A stretch of 64,000 bases of DNA from Oegoconia quadripuncta (lineage: Eukaryota > Arthropoda > Insecta > Lepidoptera > Autostichidae). The stretch spans positions 6,825,001 through 6,889,000 of the forward strand of contig OX438745.1 in the NCBI GenBank assembly GCA_949316235.1, read 5' to 3'. Position 1 is the first letter of the stretch. Every line of letters begins with the position of its first letter. This document shows, one piece after another, positions 32,370-42,814 of the stretch. Made by a program: the position numbers and the translations under genes. Below the pieces are notes generated by a model. That model was not told where the DNA came from, ran no database searches, and worked only from the letters and a program-made list of their open reading frames with translations.

Positions 32370-32830
32370 CGGTGGAGATTTTTCCATATCTCTCTGCTAT
32401 CTGCCTTCCTCTTGACCTCCTGATACGACACGACGTTCAACTTCTCTTTTATCTGCTGCATGTAGCTTATTCTCGGTCTTCCTTTTTCTTTTCTCCTCTA
32501 TTCTTCCTTCTATTATGGTTTGATTAAATCATCGTGTCGTATAAGGTGTCCCAGCATTTTCCCTCTTCCATTCTCAATTACTCCCAACAATTTCCTTTTT
32601 TCCTTTACTATATTTAAAACCTCTTCGTTTGGTTTCTTCTCTGTCCAGCTGATACGTTCCATTCTCCTCCAGCACCACATCTCAAAAGCTTCCAATCTTT
32701 CTTTGTCTTTAAGAGTTAGAGTCCACGTTTCACATCCATAAAAAGCAATACTCCAAATGTACACTTTTATAAGTTTTTTACGAACTCTGCCTGATATTCT
32801 GGCTATAACAACTGTTTACAGGTTGAAAAT
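32370..32830 (-). pseudogene. C-terminal fragment of a LINE reverse transcriptase
   Basis: Minus-strand translation shows SIAFYGCETWTLTLKDKERL, EAFEMWCWRRMERISWTEKK, NEEVLNIVKEKRKLLGVIE and LGHLIRHDDLIKP. These are hallmark motifs at the C-terminus of endonuclease/reverse-transcriptase polyproteins (YGCETWT...LEAFEMWC.RR...W......N.EVL). Upstream (toward 32830) RVRKKLIKVYIW fits the same protein. Downstream the frame degrades into a Lys/Arg-rich tail. The catalytic YxDD region is not included. It is a 5'-truncated dead copy. Confidence 0.85.
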
Positions 32831-32929
32831 TTACAAACAACCGCTAGTAGTAGACTATATTTTATAAATAATACCCGACCATGTAAACTCACTCTAACAT
32901 CCACCCACGTCAAATACAAAAAAGAAGCA

Positions 32930-33130
32930 AAATAAGTTTTTAAAAAAGGCCCGGAGATAAAAAGCCGCGTGTTTAAGAAGAGCGATAATTGCTGATGCGG
33001 TGGCGGAAACCGCCCGATTAGTGGCTCTTAGCTGCTCCTTAATGGCCCTGAATAATTTAGCCCGCGCGGCGGTAAATTGAGCCATCGGTTGCGCCTGCGC
33101 ACTGTAAATAACAACGCACATCATCGGCCT
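32930..33130. promoter_or_regulatory. Candidate regulatory island
   Basis: A 200-bp single-copy block, GC-richer than its surroundings, with CGATTAGTGGCTCTTAGCTG, CTTAATGGCCCTGAATAATT and GCGGTAAATTGAGCC. The short minus-strand frame here (32894-33124, Ala-rich) has no known domain. It could be a conserved non-coding element. Confidence 0.3.
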
Positions 33131-33438
33131 ATTAACGTCTCACAGTCAGGCCCTCCTTTACAATGAAGATGTGTAGTCGACTACGGCCGGTACAGCGCGG
33201 ATATCTTTCTAGATTCTCAGGTATGCGGGTTTTCTTACGATATATTTCTGTAAGGACATGTGTAATGTTTTTTGTTAATTGATACAGTTCAAGGGGTGAT
33301 TTTCAGTTCCCGATAGAACGATCAGAGCTATGAGATTCAACTCGAGTATAAAGATTTCTTTTAATTCTGCATATACATACTTCATGTAGAAAAACCGTAT
33401 TTTCAATCTCAACCGAGATATTATCTTGATTTAAACAC
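33131..33438. other. No recognised feature
   Basis: Unique AT-rich sequence between an island and a repeat E. Confidence 0.35.
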
Positions 33439-33439
33439 A

Positions 33440-33712
33440 TCTCTGTGCTGTGTGGATCCGGCACTTAAATAGAATAGAACCAATCCATGGGTGTCATAAA
33501 AGTCGACTAAGGGACTTTCCACCAAAGAACATTTATAGACTTGAACGTTGTCAAGTGTACATTTTTGTATATTGCATAAGGTGACCGGTGGATCTTGTTT
33601 CAATCATGAAACTTTTAATGTTTGGAACACCCAAAAACTATTATTTGGTATATCATTGACCACCCCATTTGGGATAAAAGTAGTGATGTTATTTATGTAT
33701 GTAAAACAAATC
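33440..33712 (+). repeat. Repeat E copy
   Basis: GATCCGGCACTTAAATAGAA, GACTAAGGGACTTTCCACCA, ACTTTTAATGTTTGGAACAC and CATTTGGGATAAAAGTAGTG occur in E order. A piece around GATGGGCTCACCCCC is deleted. Confidence 0.8.
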
Positions 33713-33783
33713 TCTAGATTATAGAACAGGTTATAGTTATGCAGATTACCAGTCTTCAGCGAATAGACACAGTAGTATTATTA

Positions 33784-34010
33784 ATAATAATAAATAAATA
33801 TCCTTACACATACACACAGCGCCATCTAGTTCCACAGTAAGCAACTATAGGCTTGTGTTATGGATACCAGATGGTTGATATAATACATAAATACATTTTT
33901 TTTTTGTAAATAAATACTTATTATAACTCGGGTACACTGGTCCGTATTCATCACACAAACATATGCCCCTAGCAGGATTCGAACCCGCAACTTTTTGGTA
34001 AACAGGTATT
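33784..34010 (-). repeat. SINE-C copy
   Basis: On the plus strand: CACACAGCGCCATCTAGTTC, AACTATAGGCTTGTGTTATG, ACCAGATGGTTGATATAATA, and the box B complement GCAGGATTCGAACCCGCAAC. The outer head is eroded. Confidence 0.85.
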
Positions 34011-34505
34011 AAGTACTTATCACATCGTCGTGATCATACTGATGCTGTTCTTCTTTATAAGGTAGTTAATAATAACATCGACGCCCCTGCACTACTGCAA
34101 AATATCTTTTACCGAGTGCCTCGTAGACGCGAACGCAATTGCCGTAAGAAGCCATTATTTCACATTACCAAAAGTAGTACTAATTATGCGAGCAACGGTT
34201 TCATCAAGCGCACATGTAAGCTTTACAATAATCGGATTAGACAATGTTGATATATTTAGTTTTACTGTGGCAAAATTTAAACATGTGTTTCTAAAGAAAT
34301 GTCATAGTTTTCGAACCCAGCTTTAACCATCAATTAAGATTTCAACATTTGATTTTATTTTGTTATGTAATTTTCCTAATGCTCCTTAAAATTATGTAAT
34401 GTAGGAGACTATAGGTTAACATTTAATGTAATATTTTAAGAGTACATGAGCTACTTATGTAATTTATGTAAGCAGCTGTTTGTCTCTCAAATAAATAAAT
34501 AAAAA
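34011..34505. other. Unique sequence with a possible LINE tail
   Basis: No gene. The end (GTTTGTCTCTCAAATAAATAAATAAA near 34478) looks like a retroelement or transcript 3' end. Confidence 0.35.
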
Positions 34506-34515
34506 ATATATAATA

Positions 34516-34906
34516 TTGGGTCTTTACCTATGAAATTGGAGTTTTTTTTCTTCGTAAATCATATGTACTAATTCATGCGTTTTTCAACGCTATATCCAAA
34601 TTTGTTTTTTATTTGGAAAATGGAATATTATTTCAAGGTTTCACATGAAATATTTTTTAATTTCTGGGTTAAATCACATAATAAAAAAAATTGAACAGAG
34701 CTCTGTTCATATGCTTCCTATAATCATTTCTTAGATTCGCTGAAACTTTTATACAGCGGTTACTTCTACGCTGCTTATACTTAACTTAATGTTATCCGAT
34801 AATACACACAAAGTTTAGCTAAATTTGGATTTGCCGTTCCCAAAAAAAATCAAAAATGTTTGAATGGAGAAAACAGTCTTAATGAAAATTCTTCATACAA
34901 ACCTAA
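34516..34906 (+). mobile_element. MITE-G copy with eroded right end
   Basis: TTGGGTCTTTACCTATGAAA begins the element and TA precedes it. The interior matches the 51.9-kb copy base for base over long stretches (GGAAAATGGAATATTATTTC, GTTATCCGATAATACACACA). About 22 bases of the right inverted repeat are deleted before the terminal CCTAA, which is followed by TA. Confidence 0.85.
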
Positions 34907-35109
34907 TATAAAAATTTAGGTAAAAAATCATGAATAACATTGGAAATAGGCAGCCTTTTAAAGGTCTTCGTATCTGCTGTTGTCGTTTTGTATCGGAATG
35001 GCAAACGCCGAGTCATAAAGGCGAGTGTCAATATATTCAAATTGCTAACTAACAACATTTTTGCAATCCATTACCAGTCCACAAAGTACCACTCAAACAA
35101 TTCACTATT

Positions 35110-35240
35110 CACACCACTATCACCAACCCAACACTCGGCAATCAGCATCGTTCCATGCAATCGGACGTTGCAATTTGCATACCCCACTAATTACACTTGT
35201 CTAGCATCAGGCCAGAACAGGTTTCCATATAAAGCTGTCC
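35110..35240. promoter_or_regulatory. Candidate regulatory island with POU octamer and TAATTA
   Basis: A perfect octamer ATTTGCAT at 35173-35180 lies eight bases from a homeodomain core TAATTA at 35188-35193, in single-copy sequence. POU/homeodomain site pairs occur in developmental enhancers. Two motifs are suggestive only. Confidence 0.3.
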
Positions 35241-35469
35241 TCTAACGAGGCGAGGGACTCCTGAGGGGGTGGAGAGGGGCGGAGGGATCACGAGGCAGTT
35301 AATACGGCTGATGTCTCAATACCTCCCAGTGTGTGAGCCTATTATTTCTGTCGCACACGACGAGGTTTGTGAGATGAGTTAGGGTGGAGACAGACTTTTT
35401 GATTGTAGATCAAAAAAATAAAAATAAATGTAATCATGTCCTTCGATGTTTGTGTTTATGTAAACAGTG

Positions 35470-35720
35470 ATGTGTGGTTTCGGCAAATAAAGGAATAGAA
35501 CCAATCCGTCTCTTCTCGTGGGTGTCATAAAATCATCAATCAATCATCAAAAAACATCTATGTATTGATTTACACGTTTCAACGACGATAGGGTCACCTC
35601 GTGTCCCTTGTGTATTTCTTTATATTTCGAAACTTTTAGTATTTAGATCACCCTAATTTAGATTTGGGATAACTCTGACCATCCCATTTGGGATAAAAGT
35701 CTCACGTCATGTGTGCGTGT
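35470..35720 (+). repeat. Repeat E copy
   Basis: GTGTGGTTTCGGCAAATAAA, TCCGTCTCTTCTCGTGGGTG, ACATCTATGTATTGATTTAC, CACCTCGTGTCCCTTGTGTA and CATCCCATTTGGGATAAAAG are in E order. A short ATCAATCATCAA expansion replaces the GGCGACTAAGGG block. Confidence 0.8.
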
Positions 35721-35899
35721 GTAAATAATCACATACTCAATGTGACAGTTATAGTCATTGCATCAAATTTTTATCTGCGCGTTTTCGGGTGTAAAGCCTA
35801 ATTCTCGCGCACTCGACAATTCAATGTGTCGATATATTTACATCGATAGACTTGTCACTTTTGCACTCGTACTCACTTGCATAAGTGTGACAGTGATAG

Positions 35900-36205
35900 A
35901 TATATCATCATCATCCGCCTTACACGGCATAGTCATCTCCAAGGGTTATAGCCCATAATTCACCACGCGGACGTTGTGCGGGTTGTTGGATTTGTAGCAG
36001 ACTAGTGGCTAACGTGACAGTATTTTCAAACCCACTCCTGTAGACCACCGACTTGACTTAACGGCCCCCTTCAATTGAAAGCAACCGGGAACGACTACTT
36101 AATGTGCCCTTCGAAACACGTAAACATTCATATTAAAAACTAATGGTCACATATACAAGGAGTGACGTGCCAGAGATTGTTTAACTTCGCTAATAAAAAT
36201 GAATA
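35900..36205 (+). repeat. Repeat P copy
   Basis: ATATCATCATCATCCGCCTT, TTATAGCCCATAATTCACCA, CACGCGGACGTTGTGCGGGT, TTCAATTGAAAGCAACCGGG, CTTAATGTGCCCTTCGAA and TTTAACTTCGCTAATAAA parallel the copy at 23.5 kb. Confidence 0.65.
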
Positions 36206-37789
36206 AATCAATGTTACTGTACATACATACAGTCGACAGCATATACTAAACTTACACTCTAGTTCGATTACAACCACACGTTTACCAAATAAGATCTGCT
36301 ACTGTTAACTCTAGCATGACAATTGATTTTCTGCTAAAATATAAAGCTCTCTCCACACTTATTGATATACTCCGTTTAGGTTATACAAAAGCGTGGTGCA
36401 CGTAAAATGCAGTTTTGTGTGTTACTCCTCTTGCATACACCATTCCATATCGAAACGATGTATCTATCAAACATAACAAACAAAAATGAACCATATATCC
36501 AAGAGACGAACTATATAATTTTCCATCCAAATTCAATATTCTTCAAATTTACCCGGAGAGCAATGTTTATTACAAAATGAACTTACAAACAGCCGTATAC
36601 GGTCGATTTCAATAATCTATCCGTAAACAGTTAAGCTTATTTCAATATACAACGTCGGTTTTCAGATTTCGAATTCAATTTAGAGTTTCGCCTTAACTTA
36701 CGTGCTGTTGCTGAAGGAGACAACACTAAGTTATTATCAAATAGAGTTGGTTTTAGAATGGAAAAGTGAGTAGTTAAGGTGCAGGTGGTGTGTCACAGAT
36801 TGCCTGTGTGAGGTAACGTGGATCGCGAGAAAGTAGCGCTATTTGCTACCGTATCGCGCGCCATCGCAGGACAGGGTTGGCAAACAGTTTGGTAACATTA
36901 AGAAATTAATCTACAAAAAGACACCTTGTTTTAAAATTTATAACCGCAACGACTCCAGGCTTGGCCAGCATTGGACTTTTGGTGACAGTTTTCGTTTATA
37001 TGAAGAAAATCAAACTCAAGTTATTAATGACAATTCAACTGAATTCCTATGTATCAATAACAAGTTAACATGAGATCTATTCATTTTTTTCATTGAACAT
37101 AAATATTTTAATCGCCAACTGTTTCCAATTCCCGCAAATGCATACGACGTCACATCTGCCGCTCCGCATCCGTCCAATCAGCAGCATTATATGTTAATAG
37201 CCTATTAGAATATATGCTCCAAGCTTCTTCGCGCCGCCGCTCGCGCCATTCTATCACGGACATACTATAGGATTGCACCACCATATCGTGACCTATCATT
37301 TCTGACGTTTTAATGGAATGGGGGGTCTATTTCTCACTGGTTATTTAGTTTAAATTGCACCAAAGCTGTTTGACAATGGGACTACTCGGTCTAATAGTCT
37401 ATACTTGTATTGGTTAGTTGAGAAGCAAGGTAAGTGCAAGTTTGTTAGTGCACGAGGCTTGTTAAAGGTACTATGTTTTTGTTAAGAAATGGTTATGTTA
37501 TGTAATAATGTTTGATTGTAAACAAAGAGGTTGCTTTGGTTTATCATTTCAGCTTGCTAGCAGTGGAGAAGGGGTGACTTTCAATTAGGTGACTACCAAA
37601 ACATACGAGTATATGTACTATACATATGTACAGCCTGAAACAGTCCGTTTAAACAGTAGATATTAAGTTTCCTTACGAAATCTTGACGGGCTTTCGATAT
37701 TTTTTATTTACAGAGTTCAACAATAACCAAAAAGTAAAGTAAAGTAAGTAAAGTACTATTAAAAAATGTGATATACTAAGAAAAATTTG
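36206..37789. other. Unique intergenic sequence
   Basis: About 1.6 kb without window repeats. A block at 37120-37330 is GC-richer (CCGCCGCTCGCGCC near 37231, ACGACGTCAC near 37142) and single copy, and might be regulatory. No coding frame is convincing; the one at 36843-37073 has no recognisable motif. Confidence 0.35.
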
Positions 37790-37905
37790 GTGTAGTGGCT
37801 GGTTCGAATCCCGCTAGGGGTAAATGTTTGTGTGATGAATACGATGTATATATAAATATGTATGTTTATCCTTTATCTAGTTTCCATAATACAAGTTTTG
37901 CTTAG
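37790..37905 (+). repeat. SINE-B/C-type fragment
   Basis: TTTGGTGTAGTGGCTGGTTC has lost the middle of the tRNA-like head but keeps box B (GGTTCGAATCCCGCTAGGGG). It then follows the SINE-B body (TGTTTGTGTGATGAATACG ... CTTTATCTAGTTTCCATAAT). Confidence 0.75.
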
Positions 37906-37982
37906 TTTTCTTTTGTACTTTTGACCTAATTGACCTCAATCACACCTGATGTTAAGTGAATGTTAAAGACCAAGATAAAAAT

Positions 37983-38345
37983 AAATAAATACGTTTTCCG
38001 GACACCTGCCTACATCAATCACCTAGTCCAAAACTAGCAAAGCTTGTACGGTGGATACTAGATAACGGACAAACATACATAAATTGACTATCGATTGGTG
38101 TAGCGGATAGTGACCCGGTCTGCGAAACCAGCGGTTGCGGGTTCGAATCATAAATGTTTGTGTGATGAATACGAACATTTATTCTCGAGTTATGGATATT
38201 TATATAAATATTTATGTATTGTTTATTCATTATCTAGTATCCATATCCGACAAAAGCTACTTAAATTAGAAGAAGAAGTAGTATCCATAGTACAAGCTTT
38301 GCTCATTTTGGGACTGTGTAAATGTCCGAAATATTTATTTATTTG
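37983..38345. repeat. Inverted pair of SINE-B pieces
   Basis: 37983-38083 is a minus-strand SINE-B tail half (CACCTAGTCCAAAACTAGCA ... CGGACAAACATACATAAATT). 38085-38345 is a near-complete plus-strand SINE-B (GACTATCGATTGGTGTAGCG ... TTCGAATCATAAATGTTTGT ... ACTGTGTAAATGTCCGAAAT). The plus copy carries a ~50-base insertion of CATATCCGACAAAAGCTACT-type sequence near 38240. Together they make a potential stem. Confidence 0.8.
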
Positions 38346-38397
38346 AAGAAATATTTATTTTTAATTAAGAGCGTTTATAGGTCACGGCAGCGGCAAG

Positions 38398-38730
38398 GAG
38401 CGTCGGTGACTCAGTGGAGGGGACACAGACTCCCAATTTGAGAGGTCCAGGTTCGATCCCCAGGTAGGCCAGGTATACCAATGAGTTTTTAAATTTAATT
38501 TAATTACTTACGTGCATTTATCCGACTGCTCTTAAACGGTGAAGGAAAACATCGCGAGGAAACCCACATGCTTGAGAAATAAAAAATAAATAAATTCGAA
38601 GGCATGTGAAATCCCCAACCCGCATTGGGCCAGCGTGGTGGACTATAGCCCAGGGAGTATGGGCTATATACGAAGGAGGGTCTATATCCCTGCAGTGGGA
38701 TGTTTACGGGCTGATGATGATGTTGTTGAT
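38398..38730 (+). repeat. SINE-D copy, full length
   Basis: GAGCGTCGGTGACTCAGTGG starts the head. Box B is GTTCGATCCCCAGGTAGGCC, followed by GTGCATTTATCCGACTGCTC, CCCAACCCGCATTGGGCCAG and TATATCCCTGCAGTGGGATG, ending in a GATGATGATGTTGTTGA tail. Confidence 0.88.
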
Positions 38731-38995
38731 AGGTCACGGTAGTTCATACAACCTTTCAAGTCCAAAACTTTTCGAAATTCATAAACCGATTCTAATGAAA
38801 CTTTATATATGCATAAGGCACATAGATAATACATATATCTAAAAAGTTAGTAGAGAAAATTTCCGAAAAAGTTATTGAAACAAAATTAGAGCGATATTAT
38901 GTTATCAATAGTAACAGAAAAAATGTTATGTATATTTTTTAAATGCGATATTCTAAAAATGTTTTCTACAAATTTTTAATTTTTAATTTTTTTTT

Positions 38996-39180
38996 TATAT
39001 TTCGGACACTTACACCAATCATCTAGTCCCAAAAAAAGCAAAGCTTGTGCTATGGATATTAGATAACGGATAAACATACACATATATTTATATAAACATC
39101 CATGACTCGGGAATAAATGTTCGTATTCATCACACAAACATTTACCCCTCGCGTGATTCGAACCCGCAACCGTTGGTTTA
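38996..39180 (-). repeat. SINE-B copy, head-truncated
   Basis: From CGGACACTTACACCAATCAT through CATGACTCGGGAATAAATGT to the box B complement GTGATTCGAACCCGCAACCG, ending at GTTGGTTTAAA. The first ~35 bases of the head are missing. Confidence 0.85.
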
Positions 39181-40740
39181 AAAGTATAAAGTTTCATTAG
39201 CATCAGACCACTCATTTCTAAAAATTTGTTCCTGAAAGTTGGTATGAACTACTAGGGATAAAAGCTCTTAAGATTTTTCACCGCCGTTTCCAACTCTTTA
39301 GTGTCTTTAAACCAATTGTCCCAATTCGTAGGGAATGTGTATATCAGTTCACGGGCAAGATAGCACCTTGTGCACAATAAATACTGTTAAAATACCACCG
39401 TCGGCATAATTAGCAGCCACACAGAAGGTGGGTTCGGAAATATGCGTCCACGACACTATAAATCCAATTACAGGTGAATTAATTCCAATAATATTCCCGC
39501 TACGGACTTCTTTCTCGGAAAAATAAACAAGCGACTTTGGGGACACTTTTTTGGGCATGTCGGTTGGTTTCTGTTTTCGTTTTAAAGAAATGAATAGGTT
39601 TGTTCGCGGTAACTAATTGTTTAAATTAGCACCTCAAACAAAGTTGTCAAAAAAAAAAAAAAAAAAAAAAATATTTGGCGACCCATTAAAGGCATAAGTC
39701 ATAAATTACATATATTCTTCCCGTTTGTTCTTTTTAGCGAATGCAATGAAAAAAATTCGATTTTCATTTTTAACCTTCGATCCAGTCTCCATTTTTAAAC
39801 CTCGACGAATAACGATGGGTGTTATGTGTTTGACGGCATTGTGTGTGTTTAGTTTTTATTCGGATGTATCTCTGTACCTAATGCGTGATCCGATTTGAGT
39901 GTGATTTTTTTTAATATCAAAGATATAATCTTTAATATGAAAGAAGAAAGCGAAGATATTTAGTTTTAAACTTTACGAGGGTTTTATATTTATTTAAGAT
40001 TAAATTCGAAGATAAGTCTATTGTGTAACTTACCTATAACTTAATAACCTACGCATTTACTGTAAATCTAATTTCAAATTCTCCTCATTTAAAATTGACC
40101 AAAATAACGACCTACGTAACTTTGTGCCGGCGGCGTATCCTTCAAGATATTATTTTTTTATTCCTCAGGTAATGAATCGACGGTCCGTGTCCCCAATAAA
40201 TACTGGCTACTGGTTAATTGAAACATTATAAAGCAGATCTTATCACACTACCAAAGACACCGCGGACGGACGCTATGGGATGTTTTAGGAATTGGGCCCT
40301 GACTCGAAGGTTTTTATAAAAGGCCTTTGATACTGGTTTTTATTTATTATAGTCGAGGGGTGTGTAGGCATATATTTCATTTTGTGAATTACATTAACGT
40401 CAACGTCAGGTAAAAGTAAATTTTCTCCAGAGAAGGACAAAGACGATACTCGAAGGGTTGCTCCTTACAGATTTTAATAATACAAATGGATCAATTATTC
40501 AATAATTAATTGTAAAATAGCCTTGCATGCGAATGAGATGAATATCATCCAATAGTCGGTTATTTTAAAGTTCACTTTCTCAATAACTTTCCGTTTTGTG
40601 GTACCTATAAATTTATAAGGAAGATTTTGTACATCAATGTTGCATTGAATTGATTACTGATTATCTGCTGACTTGCAAGTTTATCTTTATTTCTTGTATG
40701 TATATAATATTTTGCACTATTTTAGCTATATGATGGCATG
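39181..40740. other. Unique intergenic sequence
   Basis: A minus-strand frame at 39349-39558 (starts MPKKVSPKSLVYFSEKEV) has ordinary amino-acid composition but no homologue I recognise and no splice partners. A 22-base A run lies at 39650-39671. Otherwise nothing. Confidence 0.35.
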
Positions 40741-40744
40741 TTTC

Positions 40745-40805
40745 TATTGTATGACATCAATGGGTTATAGGCCAATGTTCAGCAGGAGACATCCTTGTGG
40801 TTGAT
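40745..40805 (-). repeat. Repeat Q fragment
   Basis: GGCCAATGTTCAGCAGGAGA followed by CATCCTTGTGG is the inverse of the GTCCACTGCTGAACACAGGC block found at 45.2 and 56.9 kb. Confidence 0.5.
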
Positions 40806-40904
40806 ATTATGATAGGGTAAGGTAATTACTATGCAAGGTACCTAATAGGTAACTTATAACCTACCTGTTCACAAGAAAAAGTGAACGGGTTTCTGTACTC
40901 TATG

Positions 40905-41530
40905 TTAGACTAGCAGTTACCCGCAACTTCGTCCGCATAGAATTCGATCTTTGCGTCAATCTATGACTCAAAAGTAATCCCACTAATAACACCTATCCTA
41001 CAGGAACCAGTCACATTTCAGGGATAAAAAATGGTCTATATTATTCTACTTCTTACACTGTCAAAATTAATTGAGGACAGCCCTTCTATAGCAGTATTTA
41101 AGAAAAGGATTATAAGTGCATTACCTCTCCCATCTTTCGTGATATTATTATGTGTATGTAGGTTTATAATATACTTATGTATTATGTTTATGTAAGTTTA
41201 TTATTTGGTTAACTTTTCTTTTTATTTGTTTTATTATTCGTGTAGTATTTTTTCATTTTATTAACCCCAAATTTACTCCGTTTCCTACTTCAATGCTCAG
41301 GTTGCCTGGAAGAGATCTCTTAAAGAGATAAGTCCACCTTTATACATGACCTATTGTTTGTACTCTATGATATGTAATTTTTTGGTGCAATAAAGAATAT
41401 TATATGATAATCAAGGTCCTAATCTGTCTACCAACCAAATTTCAACCAAATCTGTCTAGCCGTTTAGGCTTGAAGAGGTAACAAACATACATACACACGT
41501 ACAAACTTTCGCATTTATTATATTAGTTGA
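40905..41530. repeat. LINE 3' end flanked by repeat R pieces
   Basis: 41085-41170 encodes SIAVFKKRIISALPLP-like residues. It is followed by a 3' UTR-like segment with GCCTGGAAGAGATCTCTTAA, GAGATAAGTCCACCTTTATA and AATAAAGAATATTATATGAT at ~41389. That arrangement is the end of a non-LTR retrotransposon. Repeat R blocks lie on both sides (40905-41045 and 41405-41530), suggesting insertion into an R copy. Confidence 0.6.
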
Positions 41531-42034
41531 GATCGGTATTAGTTGGGATATAGATATAGTCCGCTGCTATATGACGTGTATGAACAAATGCACACTTCAC
41601 CTATCTATCCACAAAAAACGTCTTTTTTATTAAGCAATCCGTTTACCAATTTCGAAATATCGTGAGAACAATATACAATATTTCGCGAGTCAATAAATCC
41701 TGATGCTCCACCGTCAGTCACCTCTTAACATATTATTATTTTAAAGCTATTCAAGTGCCATTTCTGTATAAAATACGATCAAAACTTATGCGCCCTTAAG
41801 GGCACTGGACAGGTTTTTCGTGACGACAAAAAAAAAACACCCATATCTCGTTATTATTTCGGGAAACAATAGCGCCTCTATTGTCACATTCAGCGCGGTC
41901 CATGCAAATAATCATAAAATAAATAAATAAAAATAAATATGAGTCTCTCCTGGTTGGACGTCTTATTTTAAAGGCCCCGGATTTGCTAGTGCTGAAATAT
42001 AATATTGCTGGATATGACATACATACCTAAGTGG
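41531..42034. other. No recognised feature
   Basis: Unique AT-rich sequence. The minus-strand frame at 41796-42020 has no known domain. Confidence 0.35.
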
Positions 42035-42203
42035 TATTTGAATAACGTCAGGACCTTCACCCCAAATGGGATGGTCAGAGATATCCCAATCATAAGTGTT
42101 TGGGTATTTCAAACATTTTACAAATTTTAATACTTGAAACAGGATCCAAGATTCACTTATGAATACGTGACACGTGAACCATCGCCGTTGAAATGTGCAA
42201 TAC
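42035..42203 (-). repeat. Repeat E fragment
   Basis: ATAACGTCAGGACCTTCACC, CCAAATGGGATGGTCAGAGA, ATCCAAGATTCACTTATGAA and ACACGTGAACCATCGCCGTT are reverse-strand E blocks. Confidence 0.75.
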
Positions 42204-42205
42204 CT

Positions 42206-42245
42206 GCGGCATTGTCCCCAGCACGCTGGCCGCGTTGTCCCGCGT
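42206..42245 (-). pseudogene. Scrap of the LINE C-terminal block
   Basis: Minus-strand translation reads RDNAASVLGTMPQ, the terminal motif shared by the fragments at 12.3, 46.0 and 59.4 kb. Only ~40 bases remain, directly beside a repeat E end. Confidence 0.6.
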
Positions 42246-42587
42246 CTTTATGTAAAGAAGAAGCCAAGAGTCAAATACTTTTTTTGAAATGTGTATTTGA
42301 GTTAATTACTTAAAGGTTTCATATAAGTGTCAGGTACATATATATCTTCATTTGTGTCATTAATAGTTAAATTGATAATAAATTAATGTGTCATAATCTT
42401 AATTAAAAATTTCAAACCACCTTGATTTAAAAGTGCAAGAAAAAGTTAAATGGCTCTTTCAAAGGCACTCACATAATTTTTTTATGTATGATGAGCAGTT
42501 GACGTCCCGTGGCTGATATAATGATGATTATAATAATTTCGAAGTGATATATCGGATGAGTTTATTTACAGTCAGGAATAAACTAGG

Positions 42588-42814
42588 GTATATTAGGTAA
42601 GTGAAATAGAAGGTATTGGCATAGGTAATTTAATTTTTCTTTTCAAACTGTCATCGACGCATGCGCCGGCTGCAGATTGATATGCGACTGGCGAGATTCG
42701 TTTTTTTTTATTTTAGGCGGGATTATTTGGAACTCATAAAAAAAAATATTAAACTACCTTTTCCAATACCTTATATTTCACTTACCTAATATGCCATATT
42801 TTTTCCTTATGGTT
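42588..42814. mobile_element. MITE-J copy (fold-back element)
   Basis: The left arm GGGTATATTAGGTAAGTGAA then ATAGAAGGTATTGG pairs with the right arm CCAATACCTTATATTTCACT then TACCTAATATGCCATATTTT. The centre holds GCATGCGCCGGCTGC. Other copies are at 47.99-48.32 kb and, partially, 46.94 kb. Confidence 0.75.

Noticed and set aside
39349..39558. Small minus-strand protein starting MPKKVSPKSLVYF
   Set aside because: Amino-acid composition is plausible, but the frame is short and isolated, with no recognised family, no splice partner and no polyadenylation signal. Not enough to call a gene.
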